Assembly: GCA_023263735.1 (NCBI GenBank)
Contig: JALQUQ010000041.1
Location: forward strand, 1 to 13,156
Source: Paracoccaceae bacterium
GTDB lineage: Bacteria; Pseudomonadota; Alphaproteobacteria; Rhodobacterales; Rhodobacteraceae
DNA: 13,156 nt
Direction: 5' to 3'
In this document: positions 1-7,549 of the stretch, in pieces
Layout: each line of letters starts with the position of its first letter
Position numbering within the stretch: the first letter of the stretch is position 1
The notes under the pieces: model-generated
The model's input: the letters and a program-made list of their open reading frames with translations, nothing else
The model's database searches: none
Told to the model about the DNA's origin: nothing
Translations under genes and position numbers: made by a program

Positions 1-2333
1 AAACGGCTGCCTTCGGCGGGGGCCAGGGATGCATCATCCTGACCCGCATCGGAGGCAGCCGGAACCAGACCTTCGGGGCGCAGGCGCGGGCGGGCGCCTT
101 TCAACTCGGGCAGCGCGTCAAAGGTATCGGCGGGCAAAAGTTCGTCGGTCGCGGTGGCCACCGAGGCCGGAGCCGCAGCCGGTGCAGCCGTCGGATTGGC
201 CGCCAGCGCGGCCGCCGTCACCGCATCCGGGCGCGGTTGCGGAACCCGCGCGGGTTTGCCCGCAAACAGCGCAACGCCCTCGGGCGTCACAATCCCCTCG
301 GGCGTTGGGATGATGTTGCCGTCGGCGTCAAATTTGTAAACCGTGCCAAAGGGCGGCGGCGGCATAGTTGCCGCAGGCGGAGCGTCCAGCGAGCCCGCAG
401 GCTTTGACACCACGACCGGATCGCTCAGGCTGGGGGGCAAATCCATCGCCGACAGAAAGATCTCATCCTGATCAACGGCAGAGGGGCGCGACGGTGCCGC
501 CTCGGCCACGATGCCGGTGTCGGGTGCAGGGCCCGCGGCAACCTCTTGGGCGGGGGCCGCAACGGCCGGATCGGCCGGGGCCACGGTTTCTTCGGCCGCA
601 GGGGCCACCTGGGCCGGTTCTGCCGCGGCCAATGCGGTTTCGGTGTCAACGCCCGACGGCGCCACCACATCCCCCGCATCGGCCAGATCGGCGGCGGCTT
701 CGGCCTCATCGCTGGCAATCTGACCCGCGCTTTGTTCAATCGCGGCGGTTTGGGTGTCAGACGCGCTGCCCCCGCCGGTCAAAACATAGGAGGACCAAGC
801 GGCAACCACGGCCAGCGCCAGCAAAAGCAGGCCGGTCAGGATCAGGCCCATATACTTGGGCTTGCCGCCCACCTGCGCCCGACGCGCGCCCAAACCTTTG
901 GCCAAGGCATCGGGTTCCACGGGCGGCTTGGCGGATTTGCCCAAGGGCGTGATCTTGGCCGAGGCCAGCGTTTTGCCCAAGGCGGCAGGTTTCGAAAAAC
1001 CGGCCTCTTCTGAGGATGCCGCATTGGCCTTCAACGCCTCGCGGGCGGCGGTCAGGGAAATTGGCGCGGTCACGGCGGGCGAAGTGGCGACCGGTTCAAT
1101 GGGCGCGGGTTCAGCCACAACCGGCGGTTCCCCGACCTCGGGCGTGTCGGCGGGCTTTGCCTTGGCCGATTTTCCGGCCCCCGAGCCGGGCGACACCAAG
1201 GTGCCCAGCGATTTCAGGCCCTTGCTTGCCTTCCCCATCACCCCGACCGGGCCCACAGGCGGATCGCCCGGCAGCCGCGGTGGCGTTGGAACCGGATCAT
1301 CATAGCTGAACTTGGCAACTTTGGGCGTCGGCGGCCGTTCGGCGGCGGGTGCCTTGACGGACGGCCGCGCCGTGACGGGCGGCGGCACGCGCTTGCCGGT
1401 TTCAGCGGTCTGATCACGGGCGATGCGCAACCGGGGGTCAGCCACGGCCCCTTTGCTGGCATCGGCGTTGCGACGGCTGGCAAAGGCGGCCAGAATGGCC
1501 TGTGCCGGTGCCGGAGGCAGATCGGAATCGTCGATATCCGGCACGTTCAGGGCGACCGGTGGGGCCGCCAGCGGGGCCGCCGATTTCAATGCCGCGCGAC
1601 GCAGGCTTTCCGACATCGTGCTCGGGCGAACCTGCTCTTCGTCTTCGACGTCAAGCGCCATCGGCGCCTCATCCGTCACCGACAGCTTTGGCTCTCCCAT
1701 TTTGGGGGCGGGCGGCAGGTCATCCAGTTTGAACACGGCCTGCGGCGGCTCATCGGTGCGTTCTGCCATGGACGAAGGGGCAGGTTCTGGCTCCGTCTCC
1801 GGTACGGTCTCGGAGATGGGGGCCGCCACTTCGACGGGAGCCCCTTCGGCCACAACCTCGGTCGCCGGTTCGGGCACAGGCTCTGGCTCCGCTGCCGGTT
1901 CCGCCACCTCGGCCACCACGGGCTCTGGCGCGATTACGGGTTCGGGCGTGGCTTCGGCAACCGGTTCCGGGGCTTCGTCAACCGGGGCTTCGTCTGCCAG
2001 AGCGGGGGCCTCAACCTCGGCCACCGGCTCGGGCAGCGACGCCTCTTCGGGCATCTTCCGCTGCGGAGCGGGCAAAATCTCGGTCACATCGGTATCGGCC
2101 TGAACCGATTTGCCCTTTGGCAAAAAGTCTTTTGCCACCGAGGACGGGCCAAAGAACGGATCACGATCAAACCCGACGGGGGCAATCGTGCCGAACGACA
2201 GCGGGTTCAGCTTGTGCTCGGTCGCAAAAGCCTCTGCCTCGTCCAGGGTTTCCTTGGCCACGACCGCCACCTCGACCGACGGGGCCTTGCCGGACCAGTC
2301 AAAGACCAGATCGGCCACGTCATAGGGCGTGTG
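1..2333 (-). pseudogene. C-terminal remainder of a long Ala/Pro/Glu-rich single-pass membrane protein, cut from its start by an in-frame TGA; runs off the left edge
   Basis: Reading the minus strand in the same frame as the start at 2609, I checked every codon from 2333 down to 3 and found no further stop, so 777 codons are open. The frame begins with residues HTPYDVADLVFDW, continuing the folded N-terminal domain. A long Ala/Pro/Glu/Val low-complexity stretch follows. A basic patch (GARRAQVGGKPKY) then leads into one hydrophobic segment near 784-860 (GLILTGLLLLALAVVAAW), about residues 587-609 counted from 2609. The basic side suggests the N-terminus is cytoplasmic and the acidic, Pro-rich C-terminus periplasmic. 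Near the left edge there is a GARPRLRPEGLVP motif. From memory, this layout matches a Rhodobacteraceae-specific family often mislabelled 'translation initiation factor 2'; nothing here supports a role in translation. It is called a pseudogene because of the TGA at 2334-2336, but a sequencing error is equally possible. Confidence 0.72.
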
Positions 2334-2609
2334 TCACTCAAGGGCGGCCGCAATCTCGTTGCGGACCATGTCCTTGTCGGTCGCGGTCACCTCGACCGTC
2401 ATTCGCAGGATCTGCGATGGCGGGATCAGCAGTTTGGAGGCAAATCCCTTGGGAGAGATTTCCAAAGCCGTCGATCGCAGATAGGCCAAAGACTCTGCAA
2501 AGTCGGGCTCTGCAAAATGGGCCTGACCCACTTCGATCCATCCCCGACCGGAACGGTGGAGAAGGACGACAGCGTCATCGGTGAAGTTTAGCGCAAAACT
2601 TGGTTTCAT
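2334..2609 (-). CDS. N-terminal fragment (91 aa) of the same long membrane protein, ending at the in-frame TGA
   Basis: The ATG at 2609 opens a frame beginning MKPSFALNFTDDAVVLLHR and ending ...NEIAAALE before TGA at 2334-2336. It is the start of the gene described at 1-2333: reading resumes in exactly the same frame and carries the expected continuation (TPYDVADLVFDW). A single base change, GGA (Gly) to TGA, would explain the stop, because as I remember the family an EGxTPYD sequence is usual here. The fragment is mixed alpha/beta in appearance, with no signal peptide and no membrane segment. No strong Shine-Dalgarno sequence is visible before the ATG. The gene is divergent from the SIMPL gene. 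Alone, the 91 residues are unlikely to be functional. Confidence 0.68.
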   Translation of the reverse strand: MKPSFALNFTDDAVVLLHRSGRGWIEVGQAHFAEPDFAESLAYLRSTALEISPKGFASKLLIPPSQILRMTVEVTATDKDMVRNEIAAALE

Positions 2610-2791
2610 ATGGGGCGTCTAGCATGAAGGATGCCACAGCGGAAATCACACCCTATGGCCGAGAACTTCCTACAGCAGCTTTCCGCCGAATAAAAGAAAA
2701 AGCCCAAAGCTCGGCCATTTCTGACCAAGGATTTGGGTTCGGCCCGCGTTACAAGATCGAAAAGTTCAATTTTGCCCTTAAGGAGGTCATT
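2610..2791. promoter_or_regulatory. Divergent intergenic region between the long membrane protein gene and the SIMPL gene
   Basis: These 182 bases separate two outward-facing starts and must hold both promoters. They are more AT-rich than their surroundings, for example near 2688-2712. I see no -35/-10 pair good enough to call and no clear operator. An open frame starting at 2600 crosses the region on the plus strand, but it reads as non-coding sequence until the true SIMPL start. Confidence 0.4.
2780..2787 (+). promoter_or_regulatory. Strong Shine-Dalgarno sequence of the SIMPL gene
   Basis: AAGGAGGT is close to a perfect match to the 16S rRNA anti-Shine-Dalgarno sequence and lies four bases before the ATG at 2792. 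It fixes the start there, immediately ahead of a signal peptide, and rules out the longer frame that opens at 2600. Confidence 0.85.
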
Positions 2792-3496
2792 ATGAAACGT
2801 GTTCTTGGCTCTGTTCTGGCATTGGGTCTGGCGATGGGGGCGGGCGGTGCGGCCTTTGCCCAGCAGATGCAAGCCCCGGCCACCATCACCGTCACGGGTG
2901 AGGGAATTGTGGCCGGTATTCCGGATCAGGCCCTGTTGACCTTGGGCGTCACCATGCGCGCCGAAACGGCGGCGCAGGCCATGGCCGCCAATTCCGACGC
3001 GCAGGCCAAGGTCATTGCCCGGCTTTTGGCGGCGGGGGTGGCCGAGCGTGACATTCAGACCTCGAATCTTAGCCTCAACCCGGATTGGCGCAGCCGCGAT
3101 GGCAGCTCGGCCGCCGAAATCATGGGATTCGTGGCCGACAATCAGGTGACGGTTCGGGTGCGTGATCTGACGATTCTGGGCGCGGTGCTGGATGCCGCCA
3201 TTCAGGATGGGGCCAATACGCTGAACGGTCTGAGCTTTGGTTTGTCGGAACCCCGCCCCGCCATGGACAAGGCAAGGGTTGAGGCTGTTGCCGATGCCAA
3301 GGCGCGCGCGACCTTGCTTGCGACGGCGGCCGGGGTGACTTTGGGAAAGATCGTCACGCTTTCGGAATCGGGCGGTTATGTGCAGCCCGCGCCGATGTTC
3401 AAGGCCGATTTCGCCGCCGCAGCGCCCGTGCCGGTTCAGGCGGGCGAGGTTGCGACCACGGCTTCGGTGACCATCGTTTACGAAATCATCCAGTAA
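2792..3496 (+). CDS. Secreted SIMPL (DUF541) domain protein
   Basis: The product has 234 residues. A typical Sec signal peptide (MKRVLGSVLALGLAMGAGGA, then AFA before QQ) ends at about residue 23, so the mature protein is periplasmic or outer-membrane associated. The rest is a SIMPL/DUF541 domain: it opens with the ITVTGEG strand followed by PDQALLTLGV, has the DIQTSNLSLNPDW segment in the middle, and ends with a short strand (ASVTIVYEI). Family members often have this size and form ring-like oligomers (BP26-type); the biochemical role is largely unknown. There is no lipobox cysteine. Neighbouring genes point in other directions, so it is probably a single-gene transcript, ended by the hairpin at 3503-3527. 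The start is fixed by a near-perfect ribosome binding site. Confidence 0.9.
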   Translation: MKRVLGSVLALGLAMGAGGAAFAQQMQAPATITVTGEGIVAGIPDQALLTLGVTMRAETAAQAMAANSDAQAKVIARLLAAGVAERDIQTSNLSLNPDWRSRDGSSAAEIMGFVADNQVTVRVRDLTILGAVLDAAIQDGANTLNGLSFGLSEPRPAMDKARVEAVADAKARATLLATAAGVTLGKIVTLSESGGYVQPAPMFKADFAAAAPVPVQAGEVATTASVTIVYEIIQ

Positions 3497-3502
3497 ACGG
3501 AA

Positions 3503-3527
3503 AAGGGCGGGCCAAATGCCCGCCCTT
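3503..3527 (-). terminator. GC-rich hairpin between convergent SIMPL and metY genes
   Basis: AAGGGCGGG at 3503-3511 pairs perfectly with CCCGCCCTT at 3519-3527, and one more C-G pair closes a five-base loop. Read on the minus strand the stem is followed by TTTT, so it best fits a Rho-independent terminator for metY, whose stop lies 21 bases away. On the plus strand it starts six bases after the SIMPL stop but lacks a T run, so it may act in both directions with unequal strength. Confidence 0.75.
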
Positions 3528-3548
3528 GCCCAGATTTTGGCCCTTTGG

Positions 3549-4838
3549 TCAGGCGTGCGCTTTGTCCAGCGCCTGATCCAGATCGGCGATGATATCGGCC
3601 ACATCTTCGATCCCGATCGACACGCGCACCACATTCGGGGCCGCGCCAGCCTTGATCTGCTGTTCGGGCGTCAATTGGCGGTGGGTGGTCGAGGCCGAAT
3701 GGATGATCAGGCTGCGGGTATCGCCAAGGTTGGCCACATGGCTGAACAGTTTGACGTTGTCGATCAGCTTGACGCAGGCCTCATACCCGCCTTTCAGCGC
3801 AAAGGTGAACAGCGCGCCAGCGCCCTTGGGGCAAATGCTGGCGACGCGCCCATGATAGGGGCTGCTGTCCAACCCGGCATAGGTGACGTGATCGATCCGG
3901 GGATCGGCCTCCAGCCATTTGGCCACGGCCATTGCGTTTTCGACATGGCGCTGCATGCGCAGGCTCAGCGTTTCGATGCCCATCAGGGTGTAATGGGCAC
4001 CTTGCGGGTTCATCGTCATGCCCAGATCGCGCAGACCCACGGCAATCGAATGGAAGGTGAACGCCATCGACCCAAGCGCAGGATGGAACGCCAAGCCGTG
4101 ATAGGCGGGCTCGGGCTCTGACAAGGAGGGGAATTTCCCGCTGGCCGACCAGTCGAATTTGCCCGAATCGACGACGACCCCGCCGGTCACCGTGCCGTTG
4201 CCGGTCAGGTATTTGGTGGCCGAATGCACGACCAGCGTCGCGCCATGCTTGATCGGGTTGCACAGATAGGGGCTGGCCGTGGTGTTATCGACGATCAGCG
4301 GCAGGCCCACCTTGTTTGCGATGCCCGCAACAGCATCCAGATCGGTGATATAGCCGCCGGGGTTCGCGATGGATTCGCAAAAGATTGCCCGGGTGTTGTC
4401 GTCAATGGCCGCCTCAAGCGCGGCAAGATCGTCGAAATCGACGAATTTGGCCGACCAGCCAAAGCGTTTGATCGTCTGGCTGAACTGGGTCATCGTGCCG
4501 CCGTAGAGACGGGTCGAGGCGACGACATTGCAGCCCGGCCCCATCAGCGGGAACAGGGCCATGATCTGCGCCGCATGTCCCGAAGAACAGCAAATCGCCC
4601 CTGCGCCGCCTTCCAACGCGCAGACGCGGTTGGCCAAGGCCGACACGGTCGGGTTGGTCAGGCGCGAATAGATATAGCCCACTTCCTGCAAGTTGAACAA
4701 TTTGGCCGCGTGATCGGCATCGCGGAACACATAGGCCGTGGTCTGGTAGATCGGAACTTGCCGCGCGCCTGTCGCAGGGTCGGGAGCGGTCCCTGCGTGA
4801 ATGGCCAGCGTGTCAAATCCATAAGTTGCTTCGGTCAT
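3549..4838 (-). CDS. metY: O-acetylhomoserine sulfhydrylase (O-acetylhomoserine aminocarboxypropyltransferase)
   Basis: This cytoplasmic, PLP-dependent enzyme of the Cys/Met metabolism family joins O-acetylhomoserine with sulfide to give homocysteine in methionine synthesis. The product has 429 residues, the usual length. Visible signatures are GFDTLAIHAG at the N-terminus, the phosphate-binding tyrosine and arginine of a neighbouring subunit in YIYSRLTNPT (about 55-64), the SSGHAAQ turn (85-91), the cofactor aspartate in IVDNTTASPYL (182-192), and the Schiff-base lysine K209 in HSATKYLTGNG. The C-terminal domain runs from GALFTF to SIGIEDVADI. I chose the ATG at 4838 because GGAG lies six bases upstream; a TTG at 4856 would add six unremarkable residues. 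A cystathionine gamma-synthase or O-succinylhomoserine sulfhydrylase is less likely given the length and the family-typical insert around 215-270. No SAM riboswitch is evident in the 122-base upstream gap. Confidence 0.93.
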   Translation of the reverse strand: MTEATYGFDTLAIHAGTAPDPATGARQVPIYQTTAYVFRDADHAAKLFNLQEVGYIYSRLTNPTVSALANRVCALEGGAGAICCSSGHAAQIMALFPLMGPGCNVVASTRLYGGTMTQFSQTIKRFGWSAKFVDFDDLAALEAAIDDNTRAIFCESIANPGGYITDLDAVAGIANKVGLPLIVDNTTASPYLCNPIKHGATLVVHSATKYLTGNGTVTGGVVVDSGKFDWSASGKFPSLSEPEPAYHGLAFHPALGSMAFTFHSIAVGLRDLGMTMNPQGAHYTLMGIETLSLRMQRHVENAMAVAKWLEADPRIDHVTYAGLDSSPYHGRVASICPKGAGALFTFALKGGYEACVKLIDNVKLFSHVANLGDTRSLIIHSASTTHRQLTPEQQIKAGAAPNVVRVSIGIEDVADIIADLDQALDKAHA

Positions 4839-4960
4839 CGTCCACTCCGCTTTCAAAAATCTGGACCACCCTAGGATCGCGAACGACGATCAGCAAGAAA
4901 ATTGGCATTGCGGGCAAAAGTCTCGGGGTTACTCTGGGTCGGTCCTGACAGGAGATGACG
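4839..4960. promoter_or_regulatory. Divergent intergenic region between metY and the VOC gene
   Basis: These 122 bases carry the ribosome binding sites of both outward-facing genes: GGAG for metY (complement at 4845-4848) and AGGAG for the VOC gene at 4950-4954. GATCG and CGATC around 4876-4892 form a short inverted repeat that could be an operator half-site pair, but it is too short to call. I see no convincing promoter hexamers. Confidence 0.35.
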
Positions 4961-5374
4961 ATGCTGACCCCCTTTCATCTGGCAATCCATGTGCGCGATC
5001 TGGACGAGGCCCGCCGGTTCTATGGCGAGGTCTTGGGCTGTGCCGAGGGGCGGTCTGCCCCGAGTTGGGTCGATTTTTCCTTCTTTGGCCATCAACTGAG
5101 CCTGCATTTGGGGCAGCCGTTCGAAAATGCGCCGACGGGCAAGGTGGGGGACAAGATGGTGCCGATGCCCCATTTCGGGGTCGTGCTGAAACTTGACGCT
5201 TGGCAAGCGCTGGCCGAACGGCTCCGCTTGGCGGGGGTGGCGTTCGTCTTGCCGCCCTCGGTTCGGTTTCAAGGGGAGCCGGGCGAGCAGTGGACCATGT
5301 TCTTTCGCGACCCCAGCGGCAATCCGATTGAAATCAAGGGCTTTCCGACCGAAGAGGGCATCTTTGCCCATTAG
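4961..5374 (+). CDS. VOC (glyoxalase/bleomycin-resistance fold) family protein
   Basis: The product has 137 residues, a single vicinal-oxygen-chelate domain of two beta-alpha-beta-beta-beta modules. The first module opens with FHLAIHVRDLDEARRFYGEV and includes DFSFFGHQLSLHL. The second opens with MPHFGVVL and ends with the canonical FFRDPSGNPIEIKGF. Probable metal ligands are H6, H71 and E124. Related proteins include glyoxalases, extradiol dioxygenases and fosfomycin-resistance enzymes; the substrate cannot be read from the sequence. The ATG at 4961 is preferred over the one at 4955, because AGGAG at 4950-4954 abuts the latter but lies six bases from the former. The gene is convergent with the next, with a 27-base gap. 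Confidence 0.85.
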   Translation: MLTPFHLAIHVRDLDEARRFYGEVLGCAEGRSAPSWVDFSFFGHQLSLHLGQPFENAPTGKVGDKMVPMPHFGVVLKLDAWQALAERLRLAGVAFVLPPSVRFQGEPGEQWTMFFRDPSGNPIEIKGFPTEEGIFAH

Positions 5375-5401
5375 GGGCGGGTGCGATTGCGGCGCGCGGT
5401 T

Positions 5402-6418
5402 CTAGCGCAGCCACAGCCCTTCGCGTTTCAGGCGGTTTCGGATCACTTGTTCGCGGCGCGGCAAATCCGATCGGTCAAACATCGCGCGGGCTTTGCGGCC
5501 CTGATTTTGATAGACCAGCGTCTTGATCGGCGCATAGTCCCGCAACACCCGCCGCTGTGGCTGGGCCGAGGCCGCCTCTTCGAGCACCTGAACCACCCGA
5601 TCAGATTCGCGGGCATACAGCAGGGGCAGCGTGCGCCAATGGCAGGTCACATCCCCGTCAAACCCGGCCAACTCGGGCCCCGGTCGCCCGCCGCCAAGGG
5701 CATGAATGACCAAGGGCAGGGCGATCTGGTCCAGCCAAGGGTCCAAGGGTTGCAAGATCAGTTCGGGCGGGGTGTTGTCGCGAATATCGACGGCAAACTT
5801 TTGAAAGAGGTCGTGAAAGACCTTGGGCGAGCGGTGGAAAAACCAGCCCGCGTTGAAATACAGATACCGTTGCCAATATTCGTCGGGCTGCGACAGGTCG
5901 AGCGACGCGGCATAGTCCAGCCCAAACCGATCAAAGAGCGATTTCCAGATTTGCCCGTATCCGGGGCCATAAAGTTCGAGCTGGGGCCATGTCCCTTCGC
6001 GCCGCATGCTGGCCGAAGGGCGGTCAAAATCGATGTTCAGGGCCGAGAGTTTGCCCGTGACCAGCGTGTCGCTATCCAGAAACAGGAACGGCGCATCGGG
6101 CAGGGCGGCCAAAGCCTCGATCTTGTTGCCATAGGGGTAGGACTGGCCGAAATGCCGGTTTTCAAACGGCAAGATCGTGGCGCCAAGATCGCTCAACACA
6201 CTCCGCGCGGCGGCATCCATCGTTGGATCGGTCTTCCACAACGGGCCGGGTTGGGGTTCGCAGATAAAGAGTTGACCTGAAAAATCCGGGTCATTGGCCC
6301 GCAGCGATGCCGCCAAAAGCACGGCTTCGTATTGAAGACGGCCCTTTTGGCCGATCGCCATGATATTGAAGGCTTGTTGAGACGGGGGTGGCTGCGTCAT
6401 TCTGCGATCATCGTTCAT
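5402..6418 (-). CDS. Putative GT-A-fold glycosyltransferase-like protein
   Basis: The product has 338 residues from the ATG at 6418. No signal peptide or membrane segment is visible, so it is probably cytoplasmic. After a short Pro/Gln-rich leader the protein reads FNIMAIGQKGRLQYEAVLLA, then a strand (GQLFICEPQPG), then APFLFLDSDTLVTG with a DxD motif at about residues 115-117. That motif is the usual nucleotide-sugar and metal-binding site of GT-A enzymes. Later come YLYFNAGWFFHRSPKVF, reminiscent of the 'FNAG' acceptor-side motif of GT8-like enzymes, and a basic C-terminus. From memory, similar proteins in Rhodobacteraceae are labelled hypothetical. The start is uncertain: an ATG at 6400 gives 332 residues but has no clear ribosome binding site, and a frame opening at 6514 would run into the divergent neighbour. 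Donor, acceptor and pathway are unknown. Confidence 0.72.
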   Translation of the reverse strand: MNDDRRMTQPPPSQQAFNIMAIGQKGRLQYEAVLLAASLRANDPDFSGQLFICEPQPGPLWKTDPTMDAAARSVLSDLGATILPFENRHFGQSYPYGNKIEALAALPDAPFLFLDSDTLVTGKLSALNIDFDRPSASMRREGTWPQLELYGPGYGQIWKSLFDRFGLDYAASLDLSQPDEYWQRYLYFNAGWFFHRSPKVFHDLFQKFAVDIRDNTPPELILQPLDPWLDQIALPLVIHALGGGRPGPELAGFDGDVTCHWRTLPLLYARESDRVVQVLEEAASAQPQRRVLRDYAPIKTLVYQNQGRKARAMFDRSDLPRREQVIRNRLKREGLWLR

Positions 6419-6465
6419 TTGATCCAAGACTACTGGAATTCTTCGCGGAAAAAAGGAGATTGCCG
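6419..6465. promoter_or_regulatory. Short divergent start region with a strong ribosome binding site for the exported protein gene
   Basis: Only 47 bases separate the two divergent start codons, so the promoters must overlap each other or reach into the coding regions. AGGAG at 6454-6458 lies seven bases before the ATG at 6466 and fixes that start, ahead of a signal peptide. Confidence 0.6.
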
Positions 6466-6885
6466 ATGAAATTTGGAAGTGCTGCCGTCTGGCTGGCCTG
6501 TGTTGCGGGCGCAAGCGCGGCCCATGCCCAAGGTTTCACCACCGCCGCCGAGGTCAAGCCGATCTTGCAGGCGACCAAATCGGGCTGGGTGGCGCTGCGC
6601 GATTATGATGGCAATGATCTGCTTTACTTTACCGCCCTTGAAAGCTGGCGGTGCGGATTGAACGAGGTACGGTTTGCGATGAATGCGCCCGAGGCGACGC
6701 AGGTCTGGGAGATGGAGCCCTGCTATTACGAAACCTCGCAGCCCAATGCGATCAAGATGGAAGATCGCTTGCCCTATATCGTGGTGCCCTCGGGCTTTGT
6801 TCAGTCGGTGGTCGTGACCATCACTTATGACGATGGCACCTCGGACACGGCTGAATATGAGCGTGGCCAGATTCTGATGCCCTGA
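6466..6885 (+). CDS. Small exported conserved protein of unknown function
   Basis: The product has 139 residues. A Sec signal peptide ([18 protein letters not shown], then AHA before QG) is cleaved after about residue 21, giving a soluble periplasmic protein of about 118 residues. I do not recognise a named domain. The mature part has two cysteines, C63 ([11 protein letters not shown]) and C86 (MEPCYYET), well placed for one disulfide. The C-terminal half looks like beta strands ([20 protein letters not shown]). The protein looks like one of the family-restricted periplasmic proteins common in Rhodobacteraceae. The gene lies 76 bases before hisB in the same direction, but a strong hairpin stands between them, so cotranscription with the his genes is doubtful. 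Confidence 0.78.
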   Translation: MKFGSAAVWLACVAGASAAHAQGFTTAAEVKPILQATKSGWVALRDYDGNDLLYFTALESWRCGLNEVRFAMNAPEATQVWEMEPCYYETSQPNAIKMEDRLPYIVVPSGFVQSVVVTITYDDGTSDTAEYERGQILMP

Positions 6886-6896
6886 ACCCAAGCCCG

Positions 6897-6931
6897 CGCG
6901 CGCAAGCCTTTCCATCCAAAGGCTGCGCGCG
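6897..6931 (+). terminator. Long GC-rich hairpin between the exported protein gene and hisB
   Basis: CGCGCGC, one bulged A and AGCCTTT (6897-6911) pair with AAAGGCT and GCGCGCG (6918-6931) around a six-base loop, giving 14 base pairs. It begins 11 bases after the upstream stop and ends 30 bases before the hisB ATG. There is no T run after it, so it may be an imperfect terminator or a structured leader of hisB. I see no leader peptide rich in histidine codons, so classic his attenuation is not supported. Confidence 0.55.
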
Positions 6932-6961
6932 TATAAGGCCCCAACTGATGAAGGGAAGGCC

Positions 6962-7549
6962 ATGCGTACCGCTGAAATCACCCGCAACACCTCTGAAACA
7001 AAGATCAATCTGCGCGTCAATCTGGACGGAACCGGCCAGTACGACAACAACACGGGCGTCGGTTTCTTTGATCACATGCTGGATCAGCTTTCGCGCCACT
7101 CCTTGATCGACATCGCCGTCAACGCCGATGGCGATCTGCATATCGACGATCATCACACCGTCGAGGATGTGGGGATCGCCCTTGGGCAGGCAATCGCCAA
7201 GGCCTTGGGCGACAAAAAGGGCATCCGGCGGTATGGCCATTTCAACCTTGCGATGGATGACACGCAGGTGGGCGCGGCCCTTGATCTGTCGGCGCGGCCC
7301 TTTCTGGTGTGCAACCTGCCCTTTCCGACCCAAAAGATCGGCACCTTTGACACCGAACTGGTCCGCGAATTCTTTCAGGCGCTGGCCACACATGGCGGGA
7401 TCACCCTGCATATCGATCTGATCCACGGCATCAACAGCCACCATATCGCCGAAGCGGCGTTCAAATCGGTGGCGCGCGCCTTGCGGATGGCGGTAGAGCC
7501 TGATCCGCGCATGGCGGGCGTTCTGCCCTCGACCAAGGGCGCGCTTTGA
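6962..7549 (+). CDS. hisB: Imidazoleglycerol-phosphate dehydratase
   Basis: HisB catalyses the sixth step of histidine synthesis, dehydrating imidazole glycerol phosphate to imidazole acetol phosphate with manganese ions. The product has 195 residues, the normal size of the monofunctional enzyme; there is no fused histidinol phosphatase domain. The family signatures are clear: [16 protein letters not shown] (32-47), the metal-binding motif [16 protein letters not shown] (62-77), and the second metal-binding motif [15 protein letters not shown] (160-174). The C-terminus, LPSTKGAL, is also standard. A purine-rich sequence (AAGGGAAGG) precedes the ATG. The stop codon overlaps the hisH start by one base (TGATG), so the two are translationally coupled. 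Confidence 0.97.
   Translation: MRTAEITRNTSETKINLRVNLDGTGQYDNNTGVGFFDHMLDQLSRHSLIDIAVNADGDLHIDDHHTVEDVGIALGQAIAKALGDKKGIRRYGHFNLAMDDTQVGAALDLSARPFLVCNLPFPTQKIGTFDTELVREFFQALATHGGITLHIDLIHGINSHHIAEAAFKSVARALRMAVEPDPRMAGVLPSTKGAL

Noticed and set aside
29..2325. Many plus-strand open frames of 60-226 codons (for example 546-1013, 856-1305, 1423-2103)
   Set aside because: They lie opposite the long minus-strand frame in GC-rich, repetitive sequence, have Ser/Gly/Ala or Arg/Pro runs set by the codons of the other strand, and lack ribosome binding sites.
2334..2336. TGA read as selenocysteine or by programmed readthrough
   Set aside because: No SECIS-like hairpin was evident, the position is not cysteine-like in the remembered family, and TGA ends normal genes in this window, such as hisB.
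2600..2791. N-terminal extension of the SIMPL protein by 64 residues
   Set aside because: AAGGAGGT at 2780-2787 and the signal peptide starting at 2792 show that translation begins there.
2606..3634. Minus-strand open frame of 342 codons across the SIMPL gene
   Set aside because: It is antisense to a gene with a signal peptide, a strong ribosome binding site and a recognisable domain, and its own translation is rich in Arg, Gly and His without any family signature.
4871..5371. Minus-strand open frame of 166 codons
   Set aside because: It is antisense to the VOC gene, which has clear motifs and a ribosome binding site.
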